Below the pieces are notes generated by a model. It was not told where the DNA came from and did no database searches. It was given only the letters and a program-made list of their open reading frames with translations. The translations under genes were made by a program, and so were the position numbers. 64,000 nt of DNA from Pseudomonas asplenii (GTDB lineage: Bacteria > Pseudomonadota > Gammaproteobacteria > Pseudomonadales > Pseudomonadaceae): assembly GCF_001293465.1 (NCBI RefSeq), contig NZ_JSYZ01000014.1, positions 248,001 through 312,000 on the forward strand, in the 5' to 3' direction. This document shows positions 1 to 8,083 of this stretch, piece after piece. Each line of letters opens with the position of its first letter. The first letter of the stretch is position 1.

Positions 1-1
1 G

Positions 2-1504
2 CAGTGGTTGTATGTGATCAACGGGCGTGCCCAGGCCGACGTGTTCAGCCTGCGCGACAAGAGCCTGAATGGCCGTTACAAGCTGCTTGAGGACGCCAAC
101 GCCGAAGTGACCGCCAGTGCACAGCTGGTCGGTGGCATCTCGCTGATCATCGGTGACTCCAAGGGCGGCCTCGGCCAGTGGTTCATGGCCCGTGACACCG
201 ATGGCGAACTGCGCCTGAAGCCGATCCGCAGCTTCCAGATGGGCAACGCGCCGATCGTCGAGATCAGCGCCGAAGAGCGTCGCAAGGGCTTCGTCGTCCT
301 GGATGCCGCCGGCAAGCTCGGCGTGTTCCACAGTACTGCGCACCGTACCCTGCTGGTCGAGCAGGTGGTCGACGGTCCGGGCCTGTTCGGCCTGTCGCCG
401 CGGGCCAACCGGGTGATCGTCGAACAGGGTGGCAAGATCCAGCCGCTGCTGCTCGACAACCCGCATCCGGAAGTGTCCTGGAGCGCGCTGTGGAGCAAGG
501 TCTGGTACGAGAACTACGACGCACCCAAGTACGTCTGGCAATCGACCGCCGCCAACACCGACTTCGAGCCCAAGCTGAGCCTGTCGCCGCTGACCTTCGG
601 TACCCTGAAGGCCGCGTTCTACGCCATGCTGCTGGCGGCGCCGCTGGCCGTCGCCGCAGCGATCTACACCGCCTACTTCATGGCCCCGGGCATGCGCCGC
701 AAGGTCAAGCCGGTGATCGAGCTGATGGAGGCGCTGCCAACGGTGATTCTCGGCTTCTTCGCCGGCCTGTTCCTGGCGCCGTATGTCGAAGGCCACCTGC
801 CGGGGATCTTCAGCCTGCTGCTGTTGTTGCCGATCGGCATCCTGGTGGCCGGCTTCGCCTGGAGCCGCCTGCCCGAATCGCTGCGCCTGCGGGTGCCGGA
901 CGGCTGGGAAAGCGCGATCCTGATCCCGGTGATCCTGTTCGTCGGCTGGCTCTCGCTGTTCATGAGCCCGCACCTGGAGTCGTGGTTCTTCGGCGGCGAC
1001 ATGCGCCTGTGGATCTCCCACGACCTGGGCATCACCTACGACCAGCGCAACGCCCTGGTGGTCGGCCTGGCCATGGGCTTCGCGGTGATTCCGAACATCT
1101 ACTCGATCGCCGAAGACGCCGTGTTCAGCGTGCCGCGCAGCCTGACCCTGGGCTCCCTGGCCCTGGGCGCCACGCCCTGGCAGACCATGACGCGGGTGGT
1201 GATCCTCACCGCCAGCCCGGGCATCTTCTCGGCGCTGATGATCGGCCTGGGCCGCGCCGTCGGCGAGACCATGATCGTGCTGATGGCCACCGGCAACACC
1301 CCGGTCATGGAGATGAACCTGTTCGAGGGCCTGCGCACCCTGGCGGCGAACGTCGCGGTGGAGATGCCGGAGTCGGAGGTGGGTGGTAGCCATTACCGCG
1401 TGCTGTTCCTCTCGGCACTGGTGCTGCTGCTGTTCACGTTCATCATGAACACCCTCGCGGAACTGATTCGTCAGCGTCTGCGCAAGAAATACTCGTCGCT
1501 TTAA
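2..1504 (+). CDS. pstC: Phosphate ABC transporter permease PstC, 5' end outside window
   Basis: This is one of the two inner-membrane permeases of the high-affinity phosphate importer PstSCAB. The reading frame is open from the first base, so the true start lies upstream and about 500 residues are visible. The first 190 or so visible residues are soluble and rich in beta-strand-like sequence, probably a periplasmic domain. Membrane segments follow, and the permease cytoplasmic loop (LALGATPWQTM) lies near visible residue 390. This large extra domain is typical of the Pseudomonas form and absent from E. coli PstC. pstA follows 15 bases downstream. The identification is firm from family features and operon context; pstS is not in the window. 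Confidence 0.93.
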   Translation, partial: QWLYVINGRAQADVFSLRDKSLNGRYKLLEDANAEVTASAQLVGGISLIIGDSKGGLGQWFMARDTDGELRLKPIRSFQMGNAPIVEISAEERRKGFVVLDAAGKLGVFHSTAHRTLLVEQVVDGPGLFGLSPRANRVIVEQGGKIQPLLLDNPHPEVSWSALWSKVWYENYDAPKYVWQSTAANTDFEPKLSLSPLTFGTLKAAFYAMLLAAPLAVAAAIYTAYFMAPGMRRKVKPVIELMEALPTVILGFFAGLFLAPYVEGHLPGIFSLLLLLPIGILVAGFAWSRLPESLRLRVPDGWESAILIPVILFVGWLSLFMSPHLESWFFGGDMRLWISHDLGITYDQRNALVVGLAMGFAVIPNIYSIAEDAVFSVPRSLTLGSLALGATPWQTMTRVVILTASPGIFSALMIGLGRAVGETMIVLMATGNTPVMEMNLFEGLRTLAANVAVEMPESEVGGSHYRVLFLSALVLLLFTFIMNTLAELIRQRLRKKYSSL

Positions 1505-1519
1505 TAAAGGTAGAAGTCT

Positions 1520-3190
1520 GTGAAACAGAACTCCCTGAATGGCTGGTTCAAGAGCGGCGCCCCTGGCGTCTGGATCAGCGGTGGTGCGGTGTCCATCGCG
1601 GTCATCATGACCATCGGCTTGCTGGCGGTGATCGCGGTACGTGGGCTGGGGCATTTCTGGCCGGCGGATGTGATCCACGCCGAGTACAGCATTCCCGGCC
1701 AGGCCCCGCAGGTCGTGGTCGGCGAGGTGGTGCAGAAGGAAGAAGTGCCGCGGGCGCGCCTGAAGACGGCGGGCCTGCCGGTGCCGGACAACGGCCCCGA
1801 GTTCATGACCCGCGAGCTGGTCAAGGTCGGTAACCGCGACCTGAACGGCAACGATTTCACCTGGGTCGTCGGTGAGTGGCTGACCAACCTGAGTACGCCG
1901 GCCGAGCTGATGGCCATCGAGCGTCGCGAGTGGGGCAACTTCTACGGCACCCTGGTCAACGTCAAGGAAAACGGCAAGGTCGTCGCCGAAGGCGAGGCCG
2001 CCTGGCCTGAGCTGCAGGCGCGGATCGACCGTGTGAACGGTCTGGCCAGGCAGCTCAAGACCCTGGAAAAGAGCGACATCGGCGCGATCAACGCAGGCCT
2101 GGAGCGTATTCGCCTGCATGGCCGCAAGCTGGAACTCGAAGGCAAGCTGGACGCTGCCGCCCAGGCCGACATGGAAGCCGAGAAGGCCGAGCTGCATGCC
2201 CGATACCAGGCGATCGAAGCGCGCCTGAGCGAGCTGCACACCGAGTTCAATCGCGACAGCCTGACGGCCCGCGATGGCAACGGCAAGGAACTGGAAATCG
2301 GCATCAGCAAGGTGGTCCACGCCTACCAGCCGAACGCCATGGGCACCTTCACCAAGCTGGGTTTCTACTTCAGCAAGGTCTGGGAGTTCCTCAGCGACGA
2401 CCCGCGGGAAGCCAACACCGAGGGCGGGATTTTCCCGGCGATCTTCGGCACCGTGATGATGACCCTGATCATGGCGATGATCGTCACTCCGTTCGGCGTG
2501 CTGGCGGCGGTCTACCTGCGTGAGTATGCCAAGCAGAACACCCTGACCCGGGTGATCCGCATCGCGGTGAACAACCTGGCCGGCGTCCCGGCGATCGTCT
2601 ACGGCGTGTTCGGCCTGGGCTTCTTCGTCTATGTGCTGGGCGGCTCGCTCGACCGGCTGTTCTTCCCCGAGGCCCTGCCGGCGCCGACCTTCGGCACCCC
2701 GGGCCTGCTCTGGGCCTCGCTGACTCTGGCGCTGCTGGCGGTGCCGGTGGTGATCGTGGCCACCGAGGAAGGCCTGGCGCGTATTCCGCGCACCGTCCGC
2801 GAAGGTTCGCTGGCACTGGGGGCGACCAAGGCCGAGACGCTGTGGAAGATCGTCCTGCCGATGGCCAGCCCGGCGATGATGACCGGCATGATCCTCGCCG
2901 TGGCCCGTGCCGCCGGTGAAGTGGCGCCGCTGATGCTGGTGGGCGTGGTGAAGCTGGCGCCGTCGCTGCCGGTGGATGGCAACTACCCGTACCTGCACCT
3001 GGACCAGAAGATCATGCACCTGGGCTTCCACATCTACGACGTCGGCTTCCAGAGCCCCAACGTCGAGGCGGCGCGCCCTCTGGTGTACGCCACCGCGTTG
3101 CTGCTGGTGCTGGTGATCGCCACGCTGAACCTCTCGGCCGTGTGGATCCGTAACCACCTGCGCGAGAAGTACAAGGCGCTGGATAGCTGA
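1520..3190 (+). CDS. pstA: Phosphate ABC transporter permease PstA, extended form
   Basis: Second permease of the Pst phosphate importer, 556 aa against roughly 300 in E. coli. It starts at GTG, preceded by AAAGG. One membrane segment near residues 14-40 is followed by about 250 mostly hydrophilic residues, including a likely coiled coil at about 165-245 rich in Leu, Glu, Ala and Lys. The conserved permease core then begins near residue 305, and its cytoplasmic loop (LALGATKAETLWKIVLP) lies near residue 435. The insert should be periplasmic by topology; this is inference. The gene sits directly after pstC, and a REP hairpin separates it from pstB. Confidence 0.94.
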   Translation: MKQNSLNGWFKSGAPGVWISGGAVSIAVIMTIGLLAVIAVRGLGHFWPADVIHAEYSIPGQAPQVVVGEVVQKEEVPRARLKTAGLPVPDNGPEFMTRELVKVGNRDLNGNDFTWVVGEWLTNLSTPAELMAIERREWGNFYGTLVNVKENGKVVAEGEAAWPELQARIDRVNGLARQLKTLEKSDIGAINAGLERIRLHGRKLELEGKLDAAAQADMEAEKAELHARYQAIEARLSELHTEFNRDSLTARDGNGKELEIGISKVVHAYQPNAMGTFTKLGFYFSKVWEFLSDDPREANTEGGIFPAIFGTVMMTLIMAMIVTPFGVLAAVYLREYAKQNTLTRVIRIAVNNLAGVPAIVYGVFGLGFFVYVLGGSLDRLFFPEALPAPTFGTPGLLWASLTLALLAVPVVIVATEEGLARIPRTVREGSLALGATKAETLWKIVLPMASPAMMTGMILAVARAAGEVAPLMLVGVVKLAPSLPVDGNYPYLHLDQKIMHLGFHIYDVGFQSPNVEAARPLVYATALLLVLVIATLNLSAVWIRNHLREKYKALDS

Positions 3191-3200
3191 TGACGCATTA

Positions 3201-3278
3201 CCTGTAGGAGCAAGGCTTGCCCGCGAAGCTTTTGGCGGCCTCCGAGGCCTTTCGCAGGCAGGCCTTGCTCCTGCCAGG
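3201..3278. repeat. REP-type inverted repeat between pstA and pstB
   Basis: A left arm (CCTGTAGGAGCAAGGCTTGC) and an inverted right arm (GGCCTTGCTCCTGCCAGG) enclose a short spacer. This is the usual paired REP layout of Pseudomonas. It lies inside the pst operon, where a stable hairpin could protect the pstCA message from 3' decay or reduce read-through into pstB. Confidence 0.85.
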
Positions 3279-3343
3279 TCCCTTATTGCACACGCCGCCC
3301 AGCGGCGTACCGAAACGAATTTGTTAGCGCAGGGAGTTTACCC

Positions 3344-4177
3344 ATGCAGCATGAAACCCAACCCCACGGCATCAACATGTCCGCCCTGGGTCGCAGCAAG
3401 CAGAGCCTGGACCTGGCCAGCGAGACCGTGGCCATCGAAGTGCCGAAACTGAGCCTGTTCTACGGCGAGAAGCAGGCACTGTTCGACGTCAGCATGAACA
3501 TCCCCAAGCAACGCGTGACCGCCTTCATCGGCCCGTCCGGTTGCGGCAAGTCGACCCTGCTGCGCACCTTCAACCGGATGAACGATCTGGTCGACGGCTG
3601 CCGCGTACAGGGCGAGATCAACCTTTACGGCAACAACATCTACCGCAAGGGCGAGGACGTGGCCGAGCTGCGTCGCAAGGTCGGCATGGTGTTCCAGAAG
3701 CCGAACCCGTTCCCCAAGACCATCTACGAGAACGTCGTCTACGGCCTGCGCATCCAGGGCATCAACAAGAAGCGCGTGCTCGACGAGGCCGTGGAATGGG
3801 CCCTCAAGGGCGCGGCCCTGTGGGATGAAGTGAAGGATCGCCTGCACGACTCCGCACTCGGCCTGTCCGGCGGCCAGCAGCAGCGTCTGGTGATCGCCCG
3901 TACCATCGCCGTGGAGCCGGAAGTGCTGTTGCTCGACGAGCCGTGCTCGGCACTCGACCCGATCTCGACCCTCAAGGTCGAGGAACTGATCTATGAACTG
4001 AAATCCAAGTTCACCATCGTGATCGTGACCCACAACATGCAGCAGGCGGCCCGGGTTTCCGACTACACCGCGTTCATGTACATGGGCAAGTTGGTGGAAT
4101 TCGGCGATACCGATACCCTGTTCACCAATCCCGCGAAGAAGCAGACCGAGGACTACATCACCGGTCGTTATGGCTAG
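3344..4177 (+). CDS. pstB: Phosphate ABC transporter ATP-binding protein PstB
   Basis: ATPase that drives phosphate import through PstC and PstA on the cytoplasmic face. At 277 aa it has the family length. The Walker A motif GPSGCGKST lies at residues 63-71, the ABC signature LSGGQQQR near 174, and Walker B (VLLLDEPCSALDP) near 195, with the H-loop histidine (VTHNMQQ) near 226. The ATG start has AGGGAG seven bases upstream. The N-terminal 25 or so residues precede the ABC fold and are poorly conserved in the family. phoU follows 118 bases downstream. Confidence 0.97.
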   Translation: MQHETQPHGINMSALGRSKQSLDLASETVAIEVPKLSLFYGEKQALFDVSMNIPKQRVTAFIGPSGCGKSTLLRTFNRMNDLVDGCRVQGEINLYGNNIYRKGEDVAELRRKVGMVFQKPNPFPKTIYENVVYGLRIQGINKKRVLDEAVEWALKGAALWDEVKDRLHDSALGLSGGQQQRLVIARTIAVEPEVLLLDEPCSALDPISTLKVEELIYELKSKFTIVIVTHNMQQAARVSDYTAFMYMGKLVEFGDTDTLFTNPAKKQTEDYITGRYG

Positions 4178-4295
4178 GAGCGGCTGTGTGCCGCAGGCCG
4201 GAGGCGGCAAGGCAGATGCTGTGCGAACCCCGGATCACCCTATCACTGCTTGAAACGCGCGGCTTGAAGCCTGCAAGTTTCGCGGAGCTAAACCA

Positions 4296-5057
4296 ATGAT
4301 TGATAAAGAAGGTCTTACCCATCACATCTCCGCGCAGTTCAACGCGGAGCTGGAAGAAGTTCGCAGCCACCTGCTGGCCATGGGCGGGCTGGTGGAGAAG
4401 CAGGTCAACGACGCGGTGACCGCACTGATCGAGGCCGATTCCGGCCTGGCCCAGCAGGTGCGCGAGATCGATGAACAGATCAACCAGATGGAGCGCAACA
4501 TCGACGAGGAGTGCCTGCGCATCCTCGCCCGTCGCCAGCCGGCGGCCTCCGACCTGCGGTTGATCATCAGCATCTCCAAGTCGGTGATCGATCTCGAGCG
4601 TATCGGCGATGAAGCCACCAAGATCGCCCGTCGTGCCATCCAGCTGTGCGAAGAAGGCGAAGCGCCGCGCGGTTATGTCGAAGTTCGTCACATCGGCGAC
4701 CAGGTGCGCAACATGGTTCGCGACGCACTGGATGCCTTCGCCCGTTTCGACGCGGAGCTGGCGTTGTCCGTGGCGCAGTACGACAAGATCATCGATCGCG
4801 AGTACAAGACCGCCTTGCGCGAGCTGGCCACCTACATGATGGAAGATCCACGCTCTATCTCGCGGGTGTTGAGCATCATCTGGGTGTTGCGTTCGCTGGA
4901 GCGGATCGGTGACCACGCACGCAATATCTCCGAGCTGGTAATCTACCTGGTACGTGGAACCGACGTACGGCACATGGGCCTCAAGCGCATGCGTCAGGAA
5001 GTTGAGGGAGTGGCCCCCGAAACTGCTAATGTTCCGGACAAATCTGACGATAACTAA
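4296..5057 (+). CDS. phoU: Phosphate signalling regulator PhoU
   Basis: PhoU links the Pst transporter to the PhoR kinase and represses the Pho regulon when phosphate is plentiful. The 253-aa protein is all-helical with the two tandem PhoU repeats. Each repeat carries the metal-binding E/DxxxD-type helix; the second reads SLERIGDHARNISE near residues 200-213, the first DLERIGDEATKIAR near 97-110. The start has GCGGAGC upstream. It is the last gene of the pst operon and is followed by a clear terminator. PhoR and PhoB are encoded 5 kb away in this window. Confidence 0.97.
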   Translation: MIDKEGLTHHISAQFNAELEEVRSHLLAMGGLVEKQVNDAVTALIEADSGLAQQVREIDEQINQMERNIDEECLRILARRQPAASDLRLIISISKSVIDLERIGDEATKIARRAIQLCEEGEAPRGYVEVRHIGDQVRNMVRDALDAFARFDAELALSVAQYDKIIDREYKTALRELATYMMEDPRSISRVLSIIWVLRSLERIGDHARNISELVIYLVRGTDVRHMGLKRMRQEVEGVAPETANVPDKSDDN

Positions 5058-5070
5058 GATTGCCCGAGAG

Positions 5071-5099
5071 AAACGCCCGGCCAATGGTCGGGCGTTTTT
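5071..5099 (+). terminator. Rho-independent terminator of the pst-phoU operon
   Basis: A 9-bp perfect stem (AAACGCCCG with CGGGCGTTT) with a 9-base loop is followed by a run of T. It begins 14 bases after the phoU stop codon. Confidence 0.9.
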
Positions 5100-5215
5100 G
5101 TTTGTGGCGTACGAATTTTATGCGCCTTGCGAGCGATAAAATCCCGGCGTGACTGATCAGTTTTGCAAATGGCCATTAGCCAGTATGCTGGCCGGGATTT
5201 TTAGAGGAATGGTCA

Positions 5216-6139
5216 ATGAGCAAAGTCAGTGTGTTGGTGGTGGATGACGCATCGTTCATCCGCGACCTGGTGAAAAAGTGCCTGCGCAACTACTTCCCGG
5301 GTGTGCGGACCGAAGACGCCGTCAACGGACGCAAGGCCCAGGCGATCCTGGCGCGCGAGGCGTTCGACCTGGTGCTGTGCGACTGGGAAATGCCTGAGAT
5401 GTCCGGCCTGGAGCTGCTGACGTGGTGCCGTTCGCAGGAGGCTCTCAAGACCATGCCGTTCGTGATGGTCACCAGCCGCGGCGACAAGGAGAACGTGGTG
5501 CAGGCGATCCAGGCCGGGGTTTCCGGCTACGTCAGCAAGCCGTTCACCAACGAACAACTGCTGACCAAGGTCAAGCAGGCACTGCACAAGGTCGGCAAGC
5601 TCGACGCGCTGATGAGCAGCGCTCCGAAGTCGAACGCGGGGTTTGGCAACGACTCGCTGAGCGCGCTGACCGGCGGCAAGCCGGCGGTGGTGTCGCCTGC
5701 GGCTCCAGCAGCCCCCGCAGCGGCGCCCGCTGCGTCCAAGGGCATCCTCAACAGCCCGCCGGTACGTCCGGCGGCGGCTGCGGCTGCGAGCCCGGCGACC
5801 GGCGGTCGTGGCCAGGGCCAACTGCGCCTGGCCAGCGGCACCCAGCAATGTGTGATCAAGGCCCTGAGCATCAAGGAGGCCCTGCTGGTGGTTCGTCGCG
5901 GCGAGGCCCTGCCACAGATCCTGGAAAGCGCCGTGCTCGACCTGGAGCAGGGTGACAATGCCGAGGTCGCCCGCCTGAACGGCTACCTGCACGCGATCGT
6001 CGCCCATGAGCCCAAGCCGGACAGCGACTGGCTGCAACTGACCTTCCGGTTCATCGACCAGGATGCGCAGAAGCTCGACTACATCTCCCGCCTGATCGCC
6101 CGCGGCACCGCCCAGAAGCACTTCGTTCCTGGCGCCTGA
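5216..6139 (+). CDS. Response regulator with unknown C-terminal output domain
   Basis: The N-terminal 125 residues are a CheY-type receiver: acidic pair D10-D11, phospho-acceptor D56 (CDWEMPEMSG), conserved T/S near 87 (VTSRG) and lysine in VSKPF near 108. A low-complexity Ala/Pro linker covers about 140-190. The last 110 residues form a compact domain that I do not recognise; it has no helix-turn-helix, GGDEF or HD signature, so DNA binding is not supported. No sensor kinase adjoins it. The position next to phoU matches the P. aeruginosa PA5364 locus as I recall it, but a role in phosphate control is unproven. The ATG is preceded by AGAGGA. Confidence 0.85.
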   Translation: MSKVSVLVVDDASFIRDLVKKCLRNYFPGVRTEDAVNGRKAQAILAREAFDLVLCDWEMPEMSGLELLTWCRSQEALKTMPFVMVTSRGDKENVVQAIQAGVSGYVSKPFTNEQLLTKVKQALHKVGKLDALMSSAPKSNAGFGNDSLSALTGGKPAVVSPAAPAAPAAAPAASKGILNSPPVRPAAAAAASPATGGRGQGQLRLASGTQQCVIKALSIKEALLVVRRGEALPQILESAVLDLEQGDNAEVARLNGYLHAIVAHEPKPDSDWLQLTFRFIDQDAQKLDYISRLIARGTAQKHFVPGA

Positions 6140-6149
6140 TGCCCGTCTG

Positions 6150-6180
6150 ACAACCCGGTGCGGCTGGCGCCGGGTTGTTT
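6150..6180 (+). terminator. Rho-independent terminator after the response regulator
   Basis: An 11-bp stem, CAACCCGGTGC with GCGCCGGGTTG (one G-T pair), has a 5-base loop and ends in a short T run. It begins 11 bases after the stop codon. Confidence 0.85.
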
Positions 6181-6244
6181 CTCCTCGTTCCTACGTTACG
6201 TATCGAAAGACCTTTCGTCCGAATATCCGCTCGTCCGATTTCTT

Positions 6245-6262
6245 TATATCTGTTTTGATATA
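6245..6262. promoter_or_regulatory. Candidate operator palindrome upstream of the toxin-antitoxin pair
   Basis: TATATC and GATATA form a 6-bp inverted repeat around a TGTTTT centre, in an A+T-rich patch about 110 bases upstream of the toxin start. Antitoxins of this HTH type commonly bind such palindromes to repress their own operon. Assignment is by position and symmetry only. Confidence 0.4.
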
Positions 6263-6369
6263 GATTGATCAGCAAGGCATGGCTGCCGGCCAAGTCTTGC
6301 AACAACCTCGTGCCACGAACGCTTCGCCCGTTGCTTACGCTTTTCCTGGCAAGCACGGGAGGTATCGCG

Positions 6370-6702
6370 ATGGCAAGGCACAAGGACGTGGTATTCGTAG
6401 GGAGTTCGCTCGGGGATTTGCGAGCCTTCCCGCTGGCGGCGCGAAGAGCGGCGGGTTTTCAGCTGGATCTCCTGCAGCAGGGTGAAGCACCCTGTGACTG
6501 GAAGCCCATGATGACGGTGGGCAGGGGGGGCTACGAAATTCGGATCAATGATGAGAGCGGGGCATTCCGGGTGTTTTATGTGGCCAACAGGGTTGATGCC
6601 TTGTATGTGCTTCACGCCTTCAGGAAGACGACGCAGAGGACCCAGGCCCGGGATATCGAGCTGGCCAGGGCCAGATACCAGGAGATAGGAGCAAAACCAT
6701 GA
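6370..6702 (+). CDS. RelE/ParE-superfamily toxin, phage Gp49/HigB-like
   Basis: A 110-aa basic protein resembling phage-derived Gp49/HigB-like toxins, whose characterised members are mRNA interferases. The N-terminal strand (MARHKDVVFVGSS), the central GGYEIRI segment and the C-terminal FRVFYVANR..LYVLHAF..K pattern are family hallmarks. I chose the ATG at 6370 because GGGAGG stands eight bases upstream; an earlier in-frame ATG at 6265 would add an unlike N-terminus and lacks a site. The toxin gene comes first and overlaps the antitoxin by ATGA. The target is presumed to be translation-associated mRNA, by family. Confidence 0.85.
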   Translation: MARHKDVVFVGSSLGDLRAFPLAARRAAGFQLDLLQQGEAPCDWKPMMTVGRGGYEIRINDESGAFRVFYVANRVDALYVLHAFRKTTQRTQARDIELARARYQEIGAKP

Positions 6703-7004
6703 GCGATCATGTCCATATCGAACGTTTTTCCTCCGTCTGGGATGCCCTGGAGGAGACTCCCCGGGAGGCGGCCAACATGCGTCTGCGCTCCCGGCTGATG
6801 CTGGAACTGATCCGTAGTATCAGCGCCTGGGAGTTGTCCCAGAAGGCCGCGGCCAAGCGCCTGGGGATCAGCCAGCCCAGGCTCAACGACCTGCTCAATG
6901 GCAAGATCGACAAGTTCTCCCTGGACGCGCTGGTGAACCTCTCGGAGCCGGCGCAACTGGACGTCGACCTGTGCTTCGGCCAGGGTGCGACTCAGCTCGC
7001 CTGA
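6699..7004 (+). CDS. XRE-family antitoxin, HigA-like
   Basis: A 101-aa helix-turn-helix protein, the partner of the preceding toxin. The HTH occupies about residues 45-80 (LSQKAAAKRLGISQPRLNDL). The C-terminal tail (LDVDLCFG) resembles the short dimerising or toxin-contact tails of this class. Its start overlaps the toxin stop by four bases, so translation is coupled. It likely represses the shared promoter, possibly through the palindrome at 6245-6262. Confidence 0.87.
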   Translation: MSDHVHIERFSSVWDALEETPREAANMRLRSRLMLELIRSISAWELSQKAAAKRLGISQPRLNDLLNGKIDKFSLDALVNLSEPAQLDVDLCFGQGATQLA

Positions 7005-7067
7005 GTCACACAAACATCTTGGCGGCCTGCTAATCTGCTCGCCACGTTTGGTTTGGCGGCTTGCCCT

Positions 7068-7967
7068 ATGTTGTTCCTGCGCCTGTTGTTTTCCTGTGGC
7101 CTGCTGATGGTTGCCGCCTCGGCTGCGGCCATGACGGTCTACAAGTACGTGGACGCCAATGGCGTGGTCACCTACAGCGACCGCCCGGCGCCGGGGGCCC
7201 AGGTGTTCGTGTTTCGCGATCGGATGGTCGAGCACCTGGAGCGCCAGGTGCGCCTGGACATTCGCAGGCAGAAGGGTGGCGACGAGGTGTTCGTGCGTAA
7301 CGACCTGTATGCGCCGGTGGAAATCGAGTTGAGTTTCGCCGCGCTGAAGAACGTCAGCGGAGCGCCCGTGCAGCCGATTCGCAAGGTGTTGCCGGCGCGC
7401 AGTCACCAGCGTCTGGCGCTGCTCAGCGCGAGCCAGGCCGGGCAACCGTTCCTGTATACCCCCAAATTCCGCTATTCCCTTGGTGACCCTTCAGGCCAGG
7501 CTCAGGGCTATCGTTATCCGTTTCCCTGGCGCGGCGGGCCCTTTCGCCTGACCCAGGGGCCGAACGGCGAATACAGCCATCATGGCGCCAAGAGCCGCTA
7601 TGCGATGGATATCGCCATGCCGGTCGGTACGCCGATCATCGCCGCGCGGGGTGGGGTCGTGGTCAAGACCGAGAACGACCAGTCCGGGCGTGGCAAGAAC
7701 CCTGCGGGCAACTTCGTGCGGATCCTGCATGACGACGGCACCATGGGTGTCTACCTGCATCTCAAGCAGGGCTCGGTGACCGTGCGCGAGGGGCAGCGGG
7801 TGGCGGTGGGGAGCCCGCTGGGGCTGTCGGGCAACACCGGCAACAGCACGGGGCCGCACCTGCATTTCGTGGTGCAGCGCAATACCGGGCTGGGCCTGGT
7901 GTCGATTCCGTATCAGTTCAGCCAGCCGATGGAGGCGTTGCCGAACTTCGCCGTGGGCGGGCAGTGA
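7068..7967 (+). CDS. Secreted M23-family metallopeptidase with DUF4124-like N-terminus
   Basis: Predicted periplasmic cell-wall endopeptidase or amidase regulator of the LytM/M23 class, about 299 aa. A signal peptide covers about residues 1-20 (hydrophobic run ending SAAA). Then comes a DUF4124-like module (VYKYVDANGVVTYSDRP), a linker, and a C-terminal M23 domain with zinc ligands visible as H-x8-D (HHGAKSRYAMD) and the HLH motif in GPHLHFVV, plus GVYLHLK. All key residues are present, so it looks active. I chose the ATG at 7068; a TTG at 7053 would put extra residues before the signal peptide. It appears monocistronic. Confidence 0.88.
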   Translation: MLFLRLLFSCGLLMVAASAAAMTVYKYVDANGVVTYSDRPAPGAQVFVFRDRMVEHLERQVRLDIRRQKGGDEVFVRNDLYAPVEIELSFAALKNVSGAPVQPIRKVLPARSHQRLALLSASQAGQPFLYTPKFRYSLGDPSGQAQGYRYPFPWRGGPFRLTQGPNGEYSHHGAKSRYAMDIAMPVGTPIIAARGGVVVKTENDQSGRGKNPAGNFVRILHDDGTMGVYLHLKQGSVTVREGQRVAVGSPLGLSGNTGNSTGPHLHFVVQRNTGLGLVSIPYQFSQPMEALPNFAVGGQ

Positions 7968-7987
7968 GACCACGGGTTGGACGCTGA

Positions 7988-8063
7988 CCTGTAGGAGCGT
8001 GCCTTGTCGGAACGCCGCACCGCCGCGAACAGGCCGGCAAGCCTGGAGCCTCCCACAGGCCTG
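7988..8063. repeat. Degenerate REP-type inverted repeat
   Basis: ACCTGTAGGAGCGTGCC on the left and an inverted partner ending GGAGCCTCCCACAGGC on the right. It separates the peptidase gene from the convergent CNNM/CBS gene and may serve both 3' ends. Confidence 0.65.
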
Positions 8064-8083
8064 GCATCCGTTCGCCCGGGGCG

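Noticed and set aside
3279..3343. A separate PHO box in front of pstB
   Set aside because: No CTGTCAT-type heptamer pair could be found; pstB is most simply read from the pst promoter outside the window.
5163..5189. Sigma-70 promoter TTGCAA/TATGCT before the response regulator
   Set aside because: The spacer is only 15 bases and the hexamers are poor; not strong enough to list.
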